From positions 13,301,054 to 13,365,053 of the forward strand of contig NC_133101.1 of assembly GCF_022965805.1 (NCBI RefSeq): a stretch of 64,000 bases of DNA, written 5' to 3'. Shown one piece after another: positions 47,660 to 59,098 of this stretch (the stretch's first letter is position 1; the number at the start of each line of letters is the position of its first letter). The notes below the pieces were generated by a model. The model was not told where the DNA came from. It worked only from the letters and a program-made list of their open reading frames with translations, and made no database searches. This DNA is from Primulina eburnea. Taxonomy: Eukaryota > Streptophyta > Magnoliopsida > Lamiales > Gesneriaceae. The translations under genes and the position numbers were made by a program.

Positions 47660-50123
47660 TGTAGAACCCGTAAATTTGACTACGTATAAACTATGCATAA
47701 TTCTTAGTATTTAAATTAAAATGATTTTTCAAGTCGAGGAGTATTTAAATTCTTTTCTTTAAACTCAAGTATTTCATTCAGTAGTTTAAGTTTTAACTTT
47801 TCAGTTAATTACGTGAGGCCGGATTGGAGTTGGAGTATAGAGATAAAATTTAATAATAAGAAAATATTTCTAAATTTAATTTAAGCCAAGAAATAAGTTA
47901 TGTTAATGTAAAAGAATGTTTAAGGAATTATTTAATTAATTGAAAATAAGTAGTAAATAAGTTCTTTTAGGTTCAATAATTAATTAAAAACTTAAATTAA
48001 AATATGTGACCAATTGGGATAAATTAATCTAGACCTATTTTATTTAAGAAATTGTAACTTAACATGTTAGTAATTTATTTTAAGACTTAGCCATGCCATG
48101 ATAGAAACTTTTATCTTAAATTAAATTATTAAGTCACAAAATATATAATAAGTGTTTTAAACCTTAAACATATAAAAAATAATAATTTAAACAATATTAT
48201 ATCTTACAATTTCTAGCAAGGTTCGGTTATCCCCTCAACCAAATTAAGTATGTTAGATAACCCTCTATTCTAGTCACCTTGATTAACCCTTCATAGTATA
48301 ATAATTCTCTCATTTTTTTTAACTCACCAATAATTGGAAATTTAAGCCCCATTTCCCACCTAAATTCCATCAACCCAATAATTTAGTCTATCAAAACCAC
48401 AATACACGTGCAGCAAGAAAGAAGAGAAAAACAAAATGACTTGCACCCCCCACTTTAATGCATGGCTTGACCCTTTACTTTTCCTTGTATCTTTTTTCCC
48501 TTCATTCCTTATCATCTCCCCCACCTCTCCTTCGGTAATCACAAAGAAAATAAAACATCAGAAAACCATGCAGCAACCACAGCAAAAATCGTTAGCTTCA
48601 TCGAGAGAAACAAGAAAGAAAAACGAGGCGTCGTATCCGCCGTATCATTTTTGTTTGCTTCTAAACAAATTTGCAGGCATGTATATATTATTTCTTGACT
48701 CTTCAATCAAGTCCTATAAGTATTTTTTAAATCACCATATGTTAATGATTCAAGCAACAAAATTCGAAATTTTGACAGCAACTTGCTGAAAAAAAATCTG
48801 TACAGCTTTCTCGGTTGGCATGTGCTTCACGGTTGCTGGTTTTTCGGTTGATTTCAGGATGTTGCCCGATTCCAGGCATACATGGCTGCTTATAGGCATT
48901 AAGTAGAATGTGTTAGAGTGTTTTTGGTTCAATTGTTTCGGTCCATACACCCAAAAACCAAGGAATGACAGCAAGTTCATCTCATGGGCAGAAATGAACC
49001 TTGGTTGCTGTCATTGAGTTGTTTAAGTGGGGAGTTCGAACCTTGGCTGTCCTAGGACCGTAGCCATGGTTAGAACCCTTCCTTAACATGTCTAGGAAGT
49101 GAACAAGGTGTCCTTTCCAAGCTTGGTTCACGGTTCCCTCAGAAATTCACCAAAACAATACATATGCATTTCGGGTTCTTCAAAATTCTGTACGAACATA
49201 CTTCGGTTTTGATGTGTTGTGTGGTTTGTGGTTGGCTCCTAGCCCATAGCCATGGTTCATAGAACACTTCACCATGTCGAGATCGAGCCATGGTCAATAA
49301 AATGGCCACTGGAACGACACAAGACAGTAGAACAACTCAATACATTCCACTGCACAGATTTTTGTGTTCTCGGGTTGGAGCTGTGAATGTCCTAGGTAAT
49401 TGCTTGGGTTGTGGTTGGCTTTTAGCCCTTAGCCATGGTCCAAGCCATGCCTTAGGATGTTGGTAAGAGTCCTTGGGCGGTGGTTCAAGCCCATAGTCAT
49501 TTATTTCAGGATTTTCACCACAAACAAGTAAACTGCTACTGCTGCACTTTTCCAGCAGCTTTGAGCTTCGGTTTTGGTGCTTGTTTGAGTCCTTGGTTAG
49601 CTTTTAGCCCATGGCCTTGGACTGGACAGTACCTTAATGAGTTAGGGAGGTCATGTTTTTGTCCGTTCGTGATTCGGATCATTTTAGAGGTCGTACGAGA
49701 ATTTACGGTGTAATGTGCCAAAATGACTCTCGAAAGAGCGTTTCATGTTTTTGGACTCCATTCACTAAATTTCGAGTACTGTAAATTTAGGAGCATTATT
49801 TCATCATTTTAGGTGTATTTTAATCATGACTAAATGATAGTTCGGTGTTGGTTCGGGTTGGTACGGAGTCACGATTAAATACGAAGTCGTTAGACGTAAT
49901 TGTCTCAGTTTTTGGATTCAATTACAAAGTTTGGTCAAGTAAAATCATTTGCATATTTTTCATGTTAGATTTAAGTCGCAGCGAGCCTGGGAGCGATCCA
50001 ACTCAATCAGAAAAATTATTACAGAATATTTAATGATGTTATTTAATTATATTACGTGCAAAATATTCATTTTGAGATTTATGCGATATTGCTTGTGGTC
50101 ACTTTACTATCATGAGATTATTG

Positions 50124-50241
50124 TACCACCCGGTCGCCAGTTACCGGTCAGTTCAGTTTGATACCACCCGGTCGTCAGTTACCGGTCAGTTCAGTTTTGT
50201 ACCACCCGGTCGCCAGTTACTGGTCAGTTCAGTTCAGTTCA
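50124..50241 (+). repeat. Three tandem ~36-bp repeats in LTR B1
   Basis: TACCACCCGGTCGCCAGTTA followed by CCGGTCAGTTCAGTTT, three times, the last ending in extra GTTCA units. They lie about 0.2 kb before the TATA-like box. Confidence 0.88.
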
Positions 50242-50453
50242 GGGGCCACTTGCGTAGACCATAATCTCACCAGAAAATTATTACAAGCTATTTCATTACA
50301 GGGCTCCAAGGAGAAAACATTATCACTTATGATATTTTCAGTTCAGTTATGCACGTATTATAATTACTCATGGAATGATATTTTACGTTAAACTTCATGA
50401 CATGATATTTTCACATGCAGGCGATTTATTATGTATTTACTTGTTATTTACAA

Positions 50454-50459
50454 TATATA
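50454..50459 (+). promoter_or_regulatory. Possible TATA box of LTR B1
   Basis: TATATA in ACAATATATACATGCTGAG. The region is conserved in the older family C LTR (6785) and in LTR B2 (58524). Position and conservation are the only evidence. Confidence 0.4.
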
Positions 50460-50788
50460 CATGCTGAGTCTTTAGACTCACTAGACTTGATTGTTGTAGG
50501 TACTGATGATGTCGGGGCCGAGGGCGGGGACCAGTGAGCTAGCTTGGGTCGGCAGTAGTGGAACCCGAGGACCTCATATTTAGCATTTGTTATTTTCCGA
50601 ACTCAGTTTTATCTGTTGATTAATTATTTTAAATTGATACTTTGCAAACATTGAATTCTTCCGCTGTTATTTTGAATATTAAACTTTATTTATCAGTTCA
50701 TCTTATGATTAAGACATTTTAATTATTTAAAAAGAAAATTTTAATTTTTCCGCAAATTTACGAACATGAATTTACGGGCCTTTACAGT

Positions 50789-50800
50789 TGGTATCAGAGC
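50789..50800 (+). promoter_or_regulatory. Primer binding site, first B internal region
   Basis: TGGTATCAGAGC, two bases after LTR B1; initiator-Met tRNA type. Confidence 0.92.
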
Positions 50801-51027
50801 ATATGTTCTTGTAAAGGGTTACACTACTACTGACCTTGAGAGCTCACAAAGTCACGCCTTCGGTCTGTAAGTTTACGTTTCAGCATTTTACTTAAAGCCT
50901 GAATTATTTTGACAGCATGCTCCCATGAAACAGTTTATGTTCAGATCTTTTCAGTATTTCAGTGTTCATTTAAAATAAATTATGGAATTATGCATGTTAG
51001 TTACGTATGGGTTATGTTTGGAACAGT

Positions 51028-52119
51028 ATGGCTCCTAGACGTCAAGTAGGACGCCCGAGAGGGGGCCGTGTGTACCATCATGAGAACGAGTTTGATCAGA
51101 GACAGGAGAGGCAGGCACCTCTTCCTCCACCTCCACCGTCGCCGGATATGAATGCCCAGATGCTGGCTGGGATGAACAGGTTCTTCGCACGGTTTGCGGA
51201 AAACGATGCCGTTCCCACTGCCGCAGCCAGGCCGACAGGGCCCGAGGCTGTCTACGAAAGGTTTATGAAGATGCGGCCAAAGGAGTTTTCAGGGACGTCT
51301 GATCCCATGATTGCCGAGGGATGGATCAAATCCCTCGAGGTTATCTTCGAGTTCATGGAGCTTGGAGATGCCGACAGAGTTCGATGCGCCACTTATCTGT
51401 TCAGTGGTGATGCCCGCTTATGGTGGGAAGGAGCTTCAGTAGCCTTGAACTTGGCTACATTGTCATGGATCCGCTTTACAGAGGTTTTCTACTCCAAATA
51501 TTTTACGGAAGAGGTGCGCTCCAAGTTGACTATCGAGTTCATGACCCTGAGGCAGGGAGATTCGACTGTTACAGAGTTCATCCGGAAGTTTGAGAGGGGC
51601 TGCCATTTTGTACCCCTTATTGCGAATGATGCAGGTGCCAAGCTGAGGCACTTTCTGAATGGCCTGCGACCGATCTTGCGGCGAGATGTTAGGGTAGATG
51701 GCCCTACAACATATGATGTTGTTATCTCCAGAGCTCTAACGGCAGAGCAGGATCAGCTTGACATTGAGAGAGACCGTCAAGGGAAGCGACCATTCCAAGC
51801 ACCGCACCGTCCTCCTCCTCCTCAACAGCAGCAGAATAAGAGACCTTTCCACGGCCCACCCGGAAATCGCGGTCAGCAGCAGCAGCGGGGACGCGCAGTC
51901 CCTAAGACCTTTGAGTACCCAGTCTGTTCCAAGTGCACACGCCGCCATGCTGGAGTATGTATGTATGGCTCAGGGAAGTGTTACAAGTGTGGTAGCCCAG
52001 ACCACGTGCTGACGCAGTGCCCTCAGAGAAACCTGCCTACCCAAGGCAGGGTGTTTGCTCTCCATGCAGCAGAGACGAACCCGGAGACCATGCTTTTGAC
52101 AGGTACCTTTAAGCTTTAA
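51028..52119 (+). CDS. gag: Family B gag, first copy (unspliced reading)
   Basis: Begins MAPRRQVGRPRGG; an in-frame ATG 21 bases upstream (51007) is less likely because chromovirus Gags usually start at this Arg-rich peptide. Gag domain at about residues 65-220 (AEGWIKSLEVIFEF, RLWWEG, MTLRQGDSTVTEFI, HFLNGLRPIL), a Gln/Pro-rich linker, CSKCTRRHAGVC, and the CCHC knuckle CYKCGSPDHVLTQC (residues 318-331). The frame ends TFKL-stop just inside the 202-bp intron-like segment starting at 52103. Unspliced RNA therefore makes Gag alone. Confidence 0.92.
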   Translation: MAPRRQVGRPRGGRVYHHENEFDQRQERQAPLPPPPPSPDMNAQMLAGMNRFFARFAENDAVPTAAARPTGPEAVYERFMKMRPKEFSGTSDPMIAEGWIKSLEVIFEFMELGDADRVRCATYLFSGDARLWWEGASVALNLATLSWIRFTEVFYSKYFTEEVRSKLTIEFMTLRQGDSTVTEFIRKFERGCHFVPLIANDAGAKLRHFLNGLRPILRRDVRVDGPTTYDVVISRALTAEQDQLDIERDRQGKRPFQAPHRPPPPQQQQNKRPFHGPPGNRGQQQQRGRAVPKTFEYPVCSKCTRRHAGVCMYGSGKCYKCGSPDHVLTQCPQRNLPTQGRVFALHAAETNPETMLLTGTFKL

Positions 52120-52304
52120 ATTAATATTTGAATTTCAATGTTTTCGGGAATCGGGATTAAGATTTTGAACTTAGAAATTGCGATAGGATTGCATGCTCTA
52201 CTCAGTATTATTTTGGGAATTTAAGTTAGAAGAACTTTGGCCTCTGCTTGTCTATAAGATAGTTCTAGTAATTATTGGGTTCAACTTGACACACCAACTT
52301 TCAG
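52103..52304 (+). other. Probable intron between gag and pol, first B copy
   Basis: GTACCT...TTTCAG, AT-rich unlike the flanking coding DNA, with stops in the Gag frame. Joining 52102 to 52305 keeps the frame (codon G|GG) and gives ...MLLTG-RIFIAG..., which aligns with family A, where [11 protein letters not shown] is uninterrupted. A TTGAC branch-point-like motif lies about 20 bases before the acceptor. Also present at 60174-60375. Confidence 0.72.
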
Positions 52305-55300
52305 GGAGAATTTTTATAGCAGGGTCAGTTACGAAAGCCCTGATAGATTCAGGGGCTACTCATTCCTTTATTTCGGAGACCTTCGCTAATTTTCTCAAGA
52401 TCAAGACCATTGGGCTAGACATAGCCTATTCAGTAGTATTGCCTTCGGGCGAGGAGATGGCAGCTACCAATGTGATCCGAGACATAGACCTTGAGCTGCA
52501 TGGAAATCTTGTTTATGCGGATCTTATCGTGTTGCCGATGCCAGAGTTTGACATCATCCTAGGAATGGACTGGCTATTAAGGAACAGAGTTTTGATAGAC
52601 TTCCAGCGGAGATATGTTATTGTTCGACCGCCTGGGATGGAGCAATTCTTATTTGAGCCAGACAGGTACTTTCCCTTACCACGCATTATACCTTATGTTC
52701 AGGCTAGGAAGCTCATGCATATAGGGTGTCGGGCATTTTTAGCAACCTTTATATCTATCCCCGAGGCACCCAGCCAGTCAGTCGCTGATGTTCCGTTTGT
52801 CAGAGATTTCTTAGATGTTTTTCCCGAAGACGTCTCTGGTATGCCACCCGAGCGAGAGGTGGAGTTTTCTATTGAGCTTATGCCAGGTACGGCTCCGATC
52901 TCAAAAGCGCCGTACCGATTAGCGCCGACAGAGATGGCAGAGCTTAAGAAACAGATTCAGGAGCTACTTGATAAGGAGTTCATTCGCCCGAGTTTCTCAC
53001 CTTGGGGTGCGCCAATTCTGTTTGTTAAGAAGAAAGATGGCACGATGAGGCTTTGTATTGATTACCGGGAGTTGAACAGGGTTACAGTGAAGAACAAATA
53101 CCCACTTCCGAGAATTGAGGATCTGTTTGACCAGTTGCAGGGAGCTTCGATTTTCTTCAAGATTGATCTGCGTTCAGGTTATCATCAATTGAGGGTGAAA
53201 GACGCCGATGTTTCAAAGACAGCTTTCAGGACTCGTTATGGTCACTACGAGTTCCTTGTGATGCCGTTCGGTCTGACGAATGCGCCAGCAGTCTTCATGG
53301 ATCTCATGAATCGCGTATTTCAGCCGTACCTTGATCAGTTTGTGATAGTGTTCATAGATGACATTCTCGTCTACTCCAAGAGTCAAGAATATCACAGGAG
53401 ACATCTGACCACAGTTTTGCAGACCTTGCAAAAGAACAAATTATTCTCAAAGTTCAGTAAGTGCGAATTCTGGTTAGAGAAAGTGGCGTTCTTAGGCCAC
53501 ATTGTTTCTAGTAGTGGTATTGAGGTAGACCCAGCTAAAGTTGCAGCAGTCAGAGATTGGGTTGTGCCGCAGAATGCATCCGAGATCCGCAGTTTTCTTG
53601 GGCTAGCAGGATATTACAGGAAATTCATTCAGGGATTCTCCTCCATTGCCGTTCCTCTCACATCATTGACAAAGAAAAATGCTAAATATATGTGGAGCGA
53701 TGAGTGCCAGAAGAGCTTCGATACTTTGAAGCAAGCTCTTATCTCAGCACCAGTTTTGGCCATGCCGTCAGGGCCCGGCGAGTTTGTCCTTTATACCGAT
53801 GCCTCGAAGCTCGGTTTAGGTGCAGTTTTGATGCAGCATGGGAAGGTGATAGCTTATGCTTCTCTTCAGCTGAAAATCCACGAGAAGAATTACCCAACCC
53901 ATGATCTAGAATTGGCAGCAGTAGTTTTTGCCTTGAAGATTTGGAGGCACTATTTGTATGGAGAGAAGTGCCAAATCTTTACCGACCACAAGAGCCTCAA
54001 GTATTTCTTTACGCAGAAGGAGCTGAAGATGCGTCAGAGGCGTTGGTTGGAGCTTGTGAAGGATTATGACTGTGACATTAGCTACCACCCGGGTAAAGCT
54101 AATGTAGTTGCAGATGCATTGAGCAGAAAAGTCGCAGTGATGGCTCAGTTGACGATTCAGAGACCTCTTCAGCATGAGATGCAGAGGTTTGATCTAGAGT
54201 CATATCCTCAAGGTAGAGTTCCTCGTCTATCTACCTTGACCATTCAGTCCTCTCTTCTTGACCGTATTCGCAGTTATCAGTCAGCAGATGAGCAATTGGC
54301 ACAGTGGAAGAAGAGAGATGAAGCCAAGGGCAGTGTCTTGTATACAGTCAGCGACGGTATTGTGAGATACCGAGACAGGATATGGGTTCCTAGTAGTGAT
54401 TCTATCCGAGCAGACATCTTATCAGAGGCCCATATGTCGCCGTACTCTATTCATACAGGGAGTACGAAGATGTACAAAGATCTGCAGTTGTTGTACTGGT
54501 GGCCAGGAATGAAGAAGGACATCAGGCGTTTTGTATCTGAGTGTATGACTTGTCAGTTAGTGAAAGCAGAGCATCAGAGACCCGCAGGTTTGCTCAAGCC
54601 TCTTCCCATTCCCGAGTGGAAGTGGGAGAATGTTACCATGGACTTCGTGACCGGTTTGCCGAAGTCAGTCAGAGGATCAAATGCCATTTGGGTGATTGTA
54701 GATCGTCTTACCAAATCAGCGCACTTCTTGCCCATTAAGACGACTTTCACCATGGTTCAGTATGCAGAGTTGTATATCCGGGAGATAGTCCGAATTCATG
54801 GTATTCCAGTTTCTATCGTATCTGACAGAGACCCCAGATTTACTTCCTCTTTTTGGAAGAGCTTGCATTTGACTATGGGTACGAAGTTGCTGTTTAGCAC
54901 AGCTTTCCATCCGCAGAGAGATGGGCAGTCAGAGCGAGTTATTCAGATCTTAGAGGATCTTCTACGTGCTTGTGTGATTGACTTCTCAGGAAGTTGGGAG
55001 TCGAAATTGCCATTGGTAGAGTTCACCTATAACAACAGTTTTCAATCGTCTATAGGTATGGCTCCGTATGAAGCACTGTATGGCCGTAAGTGTAGGTCTC
55101 CCGTTCATTGGGATGAAGTAGGAGAGAGAGCATAATTGGGTCCAGAGATTATTCAGCAGGCTGTCGATGTAGTAGTCAAGATCCGTGATAGGATGAGGAC
55201 TGCTCAGAGTCGACAGAAGAGCTATGCAGATCAAAGAAGGAGAGACCTAGAGTTTGCCGTTGGCAACCATGTCTTTGTGAAAGTGGCACCTATGAAGGGT

Positions 55301-55684
55301 GTCATGAGATTTGGGAAGAAAGGGAAGCTCAGTCCGAGATTCATTGGACCATTTGAGATCCTTGACAGAGTTGGGACACTAGCTTATCGTGTTGCTCTTC
55401 CGCCGAATTTGGCCGGAGTACACAATGTGTTCCACGTCTCTATGCTAAGGAAGTATATGGCAAATCCTTCGCATGTCCTGAATTTTGAACCGTTGCAGCT
55501 TACTCCGAACCTGTCTTATGAGGAGAGACCCGTGCAGATCTTAGACAGACAGGAGAAGAAGCTTCGGAACAAGCTAGTTAAGCGAGTAAAAGTCAAGTGG
55601 CTTAATCATTCAGAGGAAGAAGCTACGTGGGAGTCTGAGCCTGAGATGAGGAGTCGTTATCCGGAGTTATTCGGTGAGTTTTAA
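52305..55684 (+). pseudogene. pol: Family B pro-pol, first copy (one stop in integrase)
   Basis: Protease [10 protein letters not shown] ([21 protein letters not shown]), RNase H ([23 protein letters not shown]), integrase zinc-binding region ([19 protein letters not shown]), DDE core ([22 protein letters not shown]) and chromodomain-like end ([16 protein letters not shown]). The single obvious lesion is TAA at 55133-55135, where the second copy has GAA; it removes the last part of integrase and the chromodomain (55136-55684 is open again). RT has FFKIDLRSG where FSKIDLRSG is common; the second copy shares this. An ATG at 52193 lies in the intron and is not a likely start. Confidence 0.92.
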
Positions 55685-55706
55685 TTTCGAGGACGAAATT
55701 TCTTTT

Positions 55707-55719
55707 AAGGGGGGAAGAG
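55707..55719 (+). promoter_or_regulatory. Polypurine tract, first B internal region
   Basis: AAGGGGGGAAGAG one base before LTR B2. Confidence 0.85.
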
Positions 55720-55720
55720 T

Positions 55721-58700
55721 TGTAGAACCCGTAAATTTGACTACGTATAAACTATGCATAATTCTTAGTATTTAAATTAAAATGATTTTTCAAGTCGAGG
55801 AGTATTTAAATTCTTTTCTTTAAACTTAAGTATTTCATTCAGTAGTTTAAGTTTTAACTTTTCAGTTAATTACGTGAGGCCGGATTGGAGTTGGAGTATT
55901 GAGATAAAATTTAATAATAAGAAAATATTCTTAAATTTAATTTAAGCCAAGAAATAAGTTATGTTAATGTAAAAGAATGTTTAAGGAATTATTTAATTAA
56001 TTGGAAATAAGTAGTAAATAAGTTCTTTTAGGTTCAATAATTAATTAAAAACTTAAATTAAAATATGTGACCAATTGGGATAAATTAATCTAGACCTATT
56101 TTATTTAAGAAATTGTAACTTAACATGTTAGTAATTTATTTTAAGACTTAGCCATGCCATGATAGAAACTTTTATCTTAAATTAAATTATTAAGTCACAA
56201 AATATATAATAAGTGTTTTAAACCTTAAACATATAAAAAATAATAATTTAAACAATATTATATCTTACAATTTCTAGCAAGGTTCGGTTATCCCCTCAAC
56301 CAAATTAAGTATGTTAGATAACCCTCTATTCTAGTCACCTTGATTAACCCTTCATAGTATAATAATTCTCTCATTTTTTTTAACTCACCAATAATTGGAA
56401 ATTTAAGCCCCATTTCCCACCTAAATTCCATCAACCCAATAATTTAGTCTATCAAAACCACAATACACGTGCAGCAAGAAAGAAGAGAAAAACAAAATGA
56501 CTTGCACCCCCCACTTTAATGCATGGCTTGACCCTTTACTTTTCCTTGTATCTTTTTTCCCTTCATTCCTTATCATCTCCCCCACCTCTCCTTCGGTAAT
56601 CACAAAGAAAATAAAACATCAGAAAACCATGCAGCAACCACAGCAAAAATCGTGAGCTTCATCGAGAGAAACAAGAAAGAAAAACGAGGCGTCGTATCCG
56701 CCGTATCATTTTTGTTTGCTTCTAAACAAATTTGCAGGCATGTATATATTATTTCTTGACTCTTCAATCAAGTCCTATAAGTATTTTTTAAATCACCATA
56801 TGTTAATGATTCAAGCAACAAAATTCGAAATTTTGACAGCAACTTGCTGAAAAAAAATCTGTATAGCTTTCTCGGTTGGCATGTGCTTCACGGTTGCTGG
56901 TTTTTCGGTTGATTTCAGGATGTTGCCCGATTCCAGGCATACATGGCTGCTTATAGGCATTAAGTAGAATGTGTTAGAGTGTTTTTGGTTCAATTGTTTC
57001 GGTCCATACACCCAAAAACCAAGGAATGACAGCAAGTTCATCTCATGGGCAGAAATGAACCTTGGTTGCTGTCATTGAGTTGTTTAAGTGGGGAGTTCGA
57101 ACCTTGGCTGTCCTAGGACCGTAGCCATGGTTAGAACCCTTCCTTAACATGTCTAGGAAGTGAACAAGGTGTCCTTTCCAAGCTTGGTTCACGGTTCCCT
57201 CAGAAATTCACCAAAACAATACATATGCATTTCGGGTTCTTCAAAATTCTGTACGAACATACTTCGGTTTTGATGTGTTGTGTGGTTTGTGGTTGGCTCC
57301 TAGCCCATAGCCATGGTTCATAGAACACTTCACCATGTCTAGATCGAGCCATGGTCAATAAAATGGCCACTGGAACGACACAAGACAGTAGAACAATTCA
57401 ATACATTCCACTGCACAGATTTTTGTGTTCTCGGGTTGGAGCTGTGAATGTCCTAGGTAATTGCTTGGGTTGTGGTTGGCTTTTAGCCCTTAGCCATGGT
57501 CCAAGCCATGCCTTAGGATGTTGGTAAGAGTCCTTGGGCGGTGGTTCAAGCCCATAGTCATTTATTTCAGGATTTTCACCACAAACAAGTAAACTGCTAC
57601 TGCTGCACTTTTCCAGCAGCTTTGAGCTTCGGTTTTGGTGCTTGTTTGAGTCCTTGGTTAGCTTTTAGCCCATGGCCTTGGACTGGACAGTACCTTAATG
57701 AGTTAGGGATGTCATGTTTTTGGCCGTTCGTGATTCGGATCATTTTAGAGGTCGTACGAGAATTTACGGTGTAATGTGCCAAAATGACTCTCGAAAGAGC
57801 GTTTCATGTTTTTGGACTCCATTCACTAAATTTCGAGTACTGTAAATTTAGGAGCATTATTTCATCATTTTAGGTGTATTTTAATCATGACTAAATGATA
57901 GTTCGGTGTTGGTTCGGGTTGGTACGGAGTCACGATTAAATACGAAGTCGTTAGACGTAATTGTCTCAGTTTTTGGATTCAATTACAAAGTTTGGTCAAG
58001 TAAAATCATTTGCATATTTTTCATGTTAGATTTAAGTCGCAGCGAGCCTGGGAGCGATCCAACTCAATCAGAAAAATTATTACAGAATATTTAATGATGT
58101 TATTTAATTATATTACGTGCAAAATATTCATTTTGAGATTTATGCGATATTGCTTGTGGTCACTTTACTATCATGAGATTATTGTACCACCCGGTCGCCA
58201 GTTACCGGTCAGTTCAGTTTGATACCACCCGGTCGTCAGTTACCGGTCAGTTCAGTTTTGTACCACCCGGTCGCCAGTTACTGGTCAGTTCAGTTCAGTT
58301 CAGTTCAGTTCAGGGGCCACTTGCGTAGACCATAATCTCACCAGAAAATTATTACAAGCTATTTCATTACAGGGCTCCAAGGAGAAAACATTATCACTTA
58401 TGATATTTTCAGTTCAGTTATGCACGTATTATAATTACTCATGGAATGATATTTTACGTTAAACTTCATGACATGATATTTTCACATGCAGGCGATTTAT
58501 TATGTATTTACTTGTTATTTACGATATATACATGCTGAGTCTTTAGACTCACTAGACTTGATTGTTGTAGGTACTGATGATGTCGGGGCCGAGGGCGGGG
58601 ACCAGTGAGCTAGCTTGGGTCGGCAGTAGTGGAACCCGAGGACCTCATATTTAGCATTTGTTATTTTCCGAACTCAGTTTTATCTGTTGATTAATTATTT

Positions 58701-58857
58701 TAAATTGATACTTTGCAAACATTGAATTCTTCCGCTGTTATTTTGAATATTAAACTTTATTTATCAGTTCATCTTATGATTAAGACATTTTAATTATTTA
58801 AAAAGAAAATTTTAATTTTTCCGCAAATTTACGAACATGAATTTACGGGCCTTTACA
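55721..58857 (+). repeat. LTR B2 (middle LTR of array B)
   Basis: TGTAGAACCC...CTTTACA, 3137 bp; 10 bp longer than LTR B1 by two extra GTTCA units near 58300. At sites where B1 and B2 differ, the visible start of LTR B3 agrees with B2. It includes the three-fold CCGGTC repeat (58185-58312) and the TATA-like box at 58524. Confidence 0.93.
58185..58312 (+). repeat. Three tandem ~36-bp repeats in LTR B2
   Basis: Same as 50124-50241, with the terminal GTTCA run two units longer. Confidence 0.88.
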
Positions 58858-58859
58858 GT

Positions 58860-58871
58860 TGGTATCAGAGC
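58860..58871 (+). promoter_or_regulatory. Primer binding site, second B internal region
   Basis: TGGTATCAGAGC, two bases after LTR B2. Confidence 0.92.
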
Positions 58872-59098
58872 ATATGTTCTTGTAAAGGGTTACACTACTA
58901 CTGACCTTGAGAGCTCACAAAGTCACGCCTTCGGTCTGTAAGTTTACGTTTCAGCATTTTACTTAAAGCCTGAATTATTTTGACAGCATGCTCCCATGAA
59001 ACAGTTTATGTTCAGATCTTTTCAGTATTTCAGTGTTCATTTAAAATAAATTATGGAATTATGCATGTTAGTTACGTATGGGTTATGTTTGGAACAGT

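Larger units (their letters stand above)
47660..50786 (+). repeat. LTR B1
   Basis: TGTAGAACCC...GGGCCTTTACA, 3127 bp. It differs from LTR B2 by about a dozen bases (for example TATAGAG against TATTGAG near 47838) and by 10 bp in the GTTCA run at 50231. Related to the family C LTRs at 1-1551 and 5916-10122. It contains a TATA-like TATATA at 50454-50459 with a conserved CATGCTGAGTCTTTAG after it. ORFs inside (48436-48789 and others) differ between LTR copies and look non-coding. Confidence 0.93.

Noticed and set aside
48436..48789. 117-codon ORF inside LTR B1
   Set aside because: The matching place in LTR B2 has a stop (TCGTGAGC for TCGTTAGC) and the protein has no recognisable features; LTR sequence read by chance.
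52193..52304. ATG at 52193 as the start of an independent pol gene
   Set aside because: The stretch from the ATG to 52304 lies in the intron-like segment and encodes a hydrophobic, non-conserved peptide. Conserved protease sequence begins only after the acceptor.
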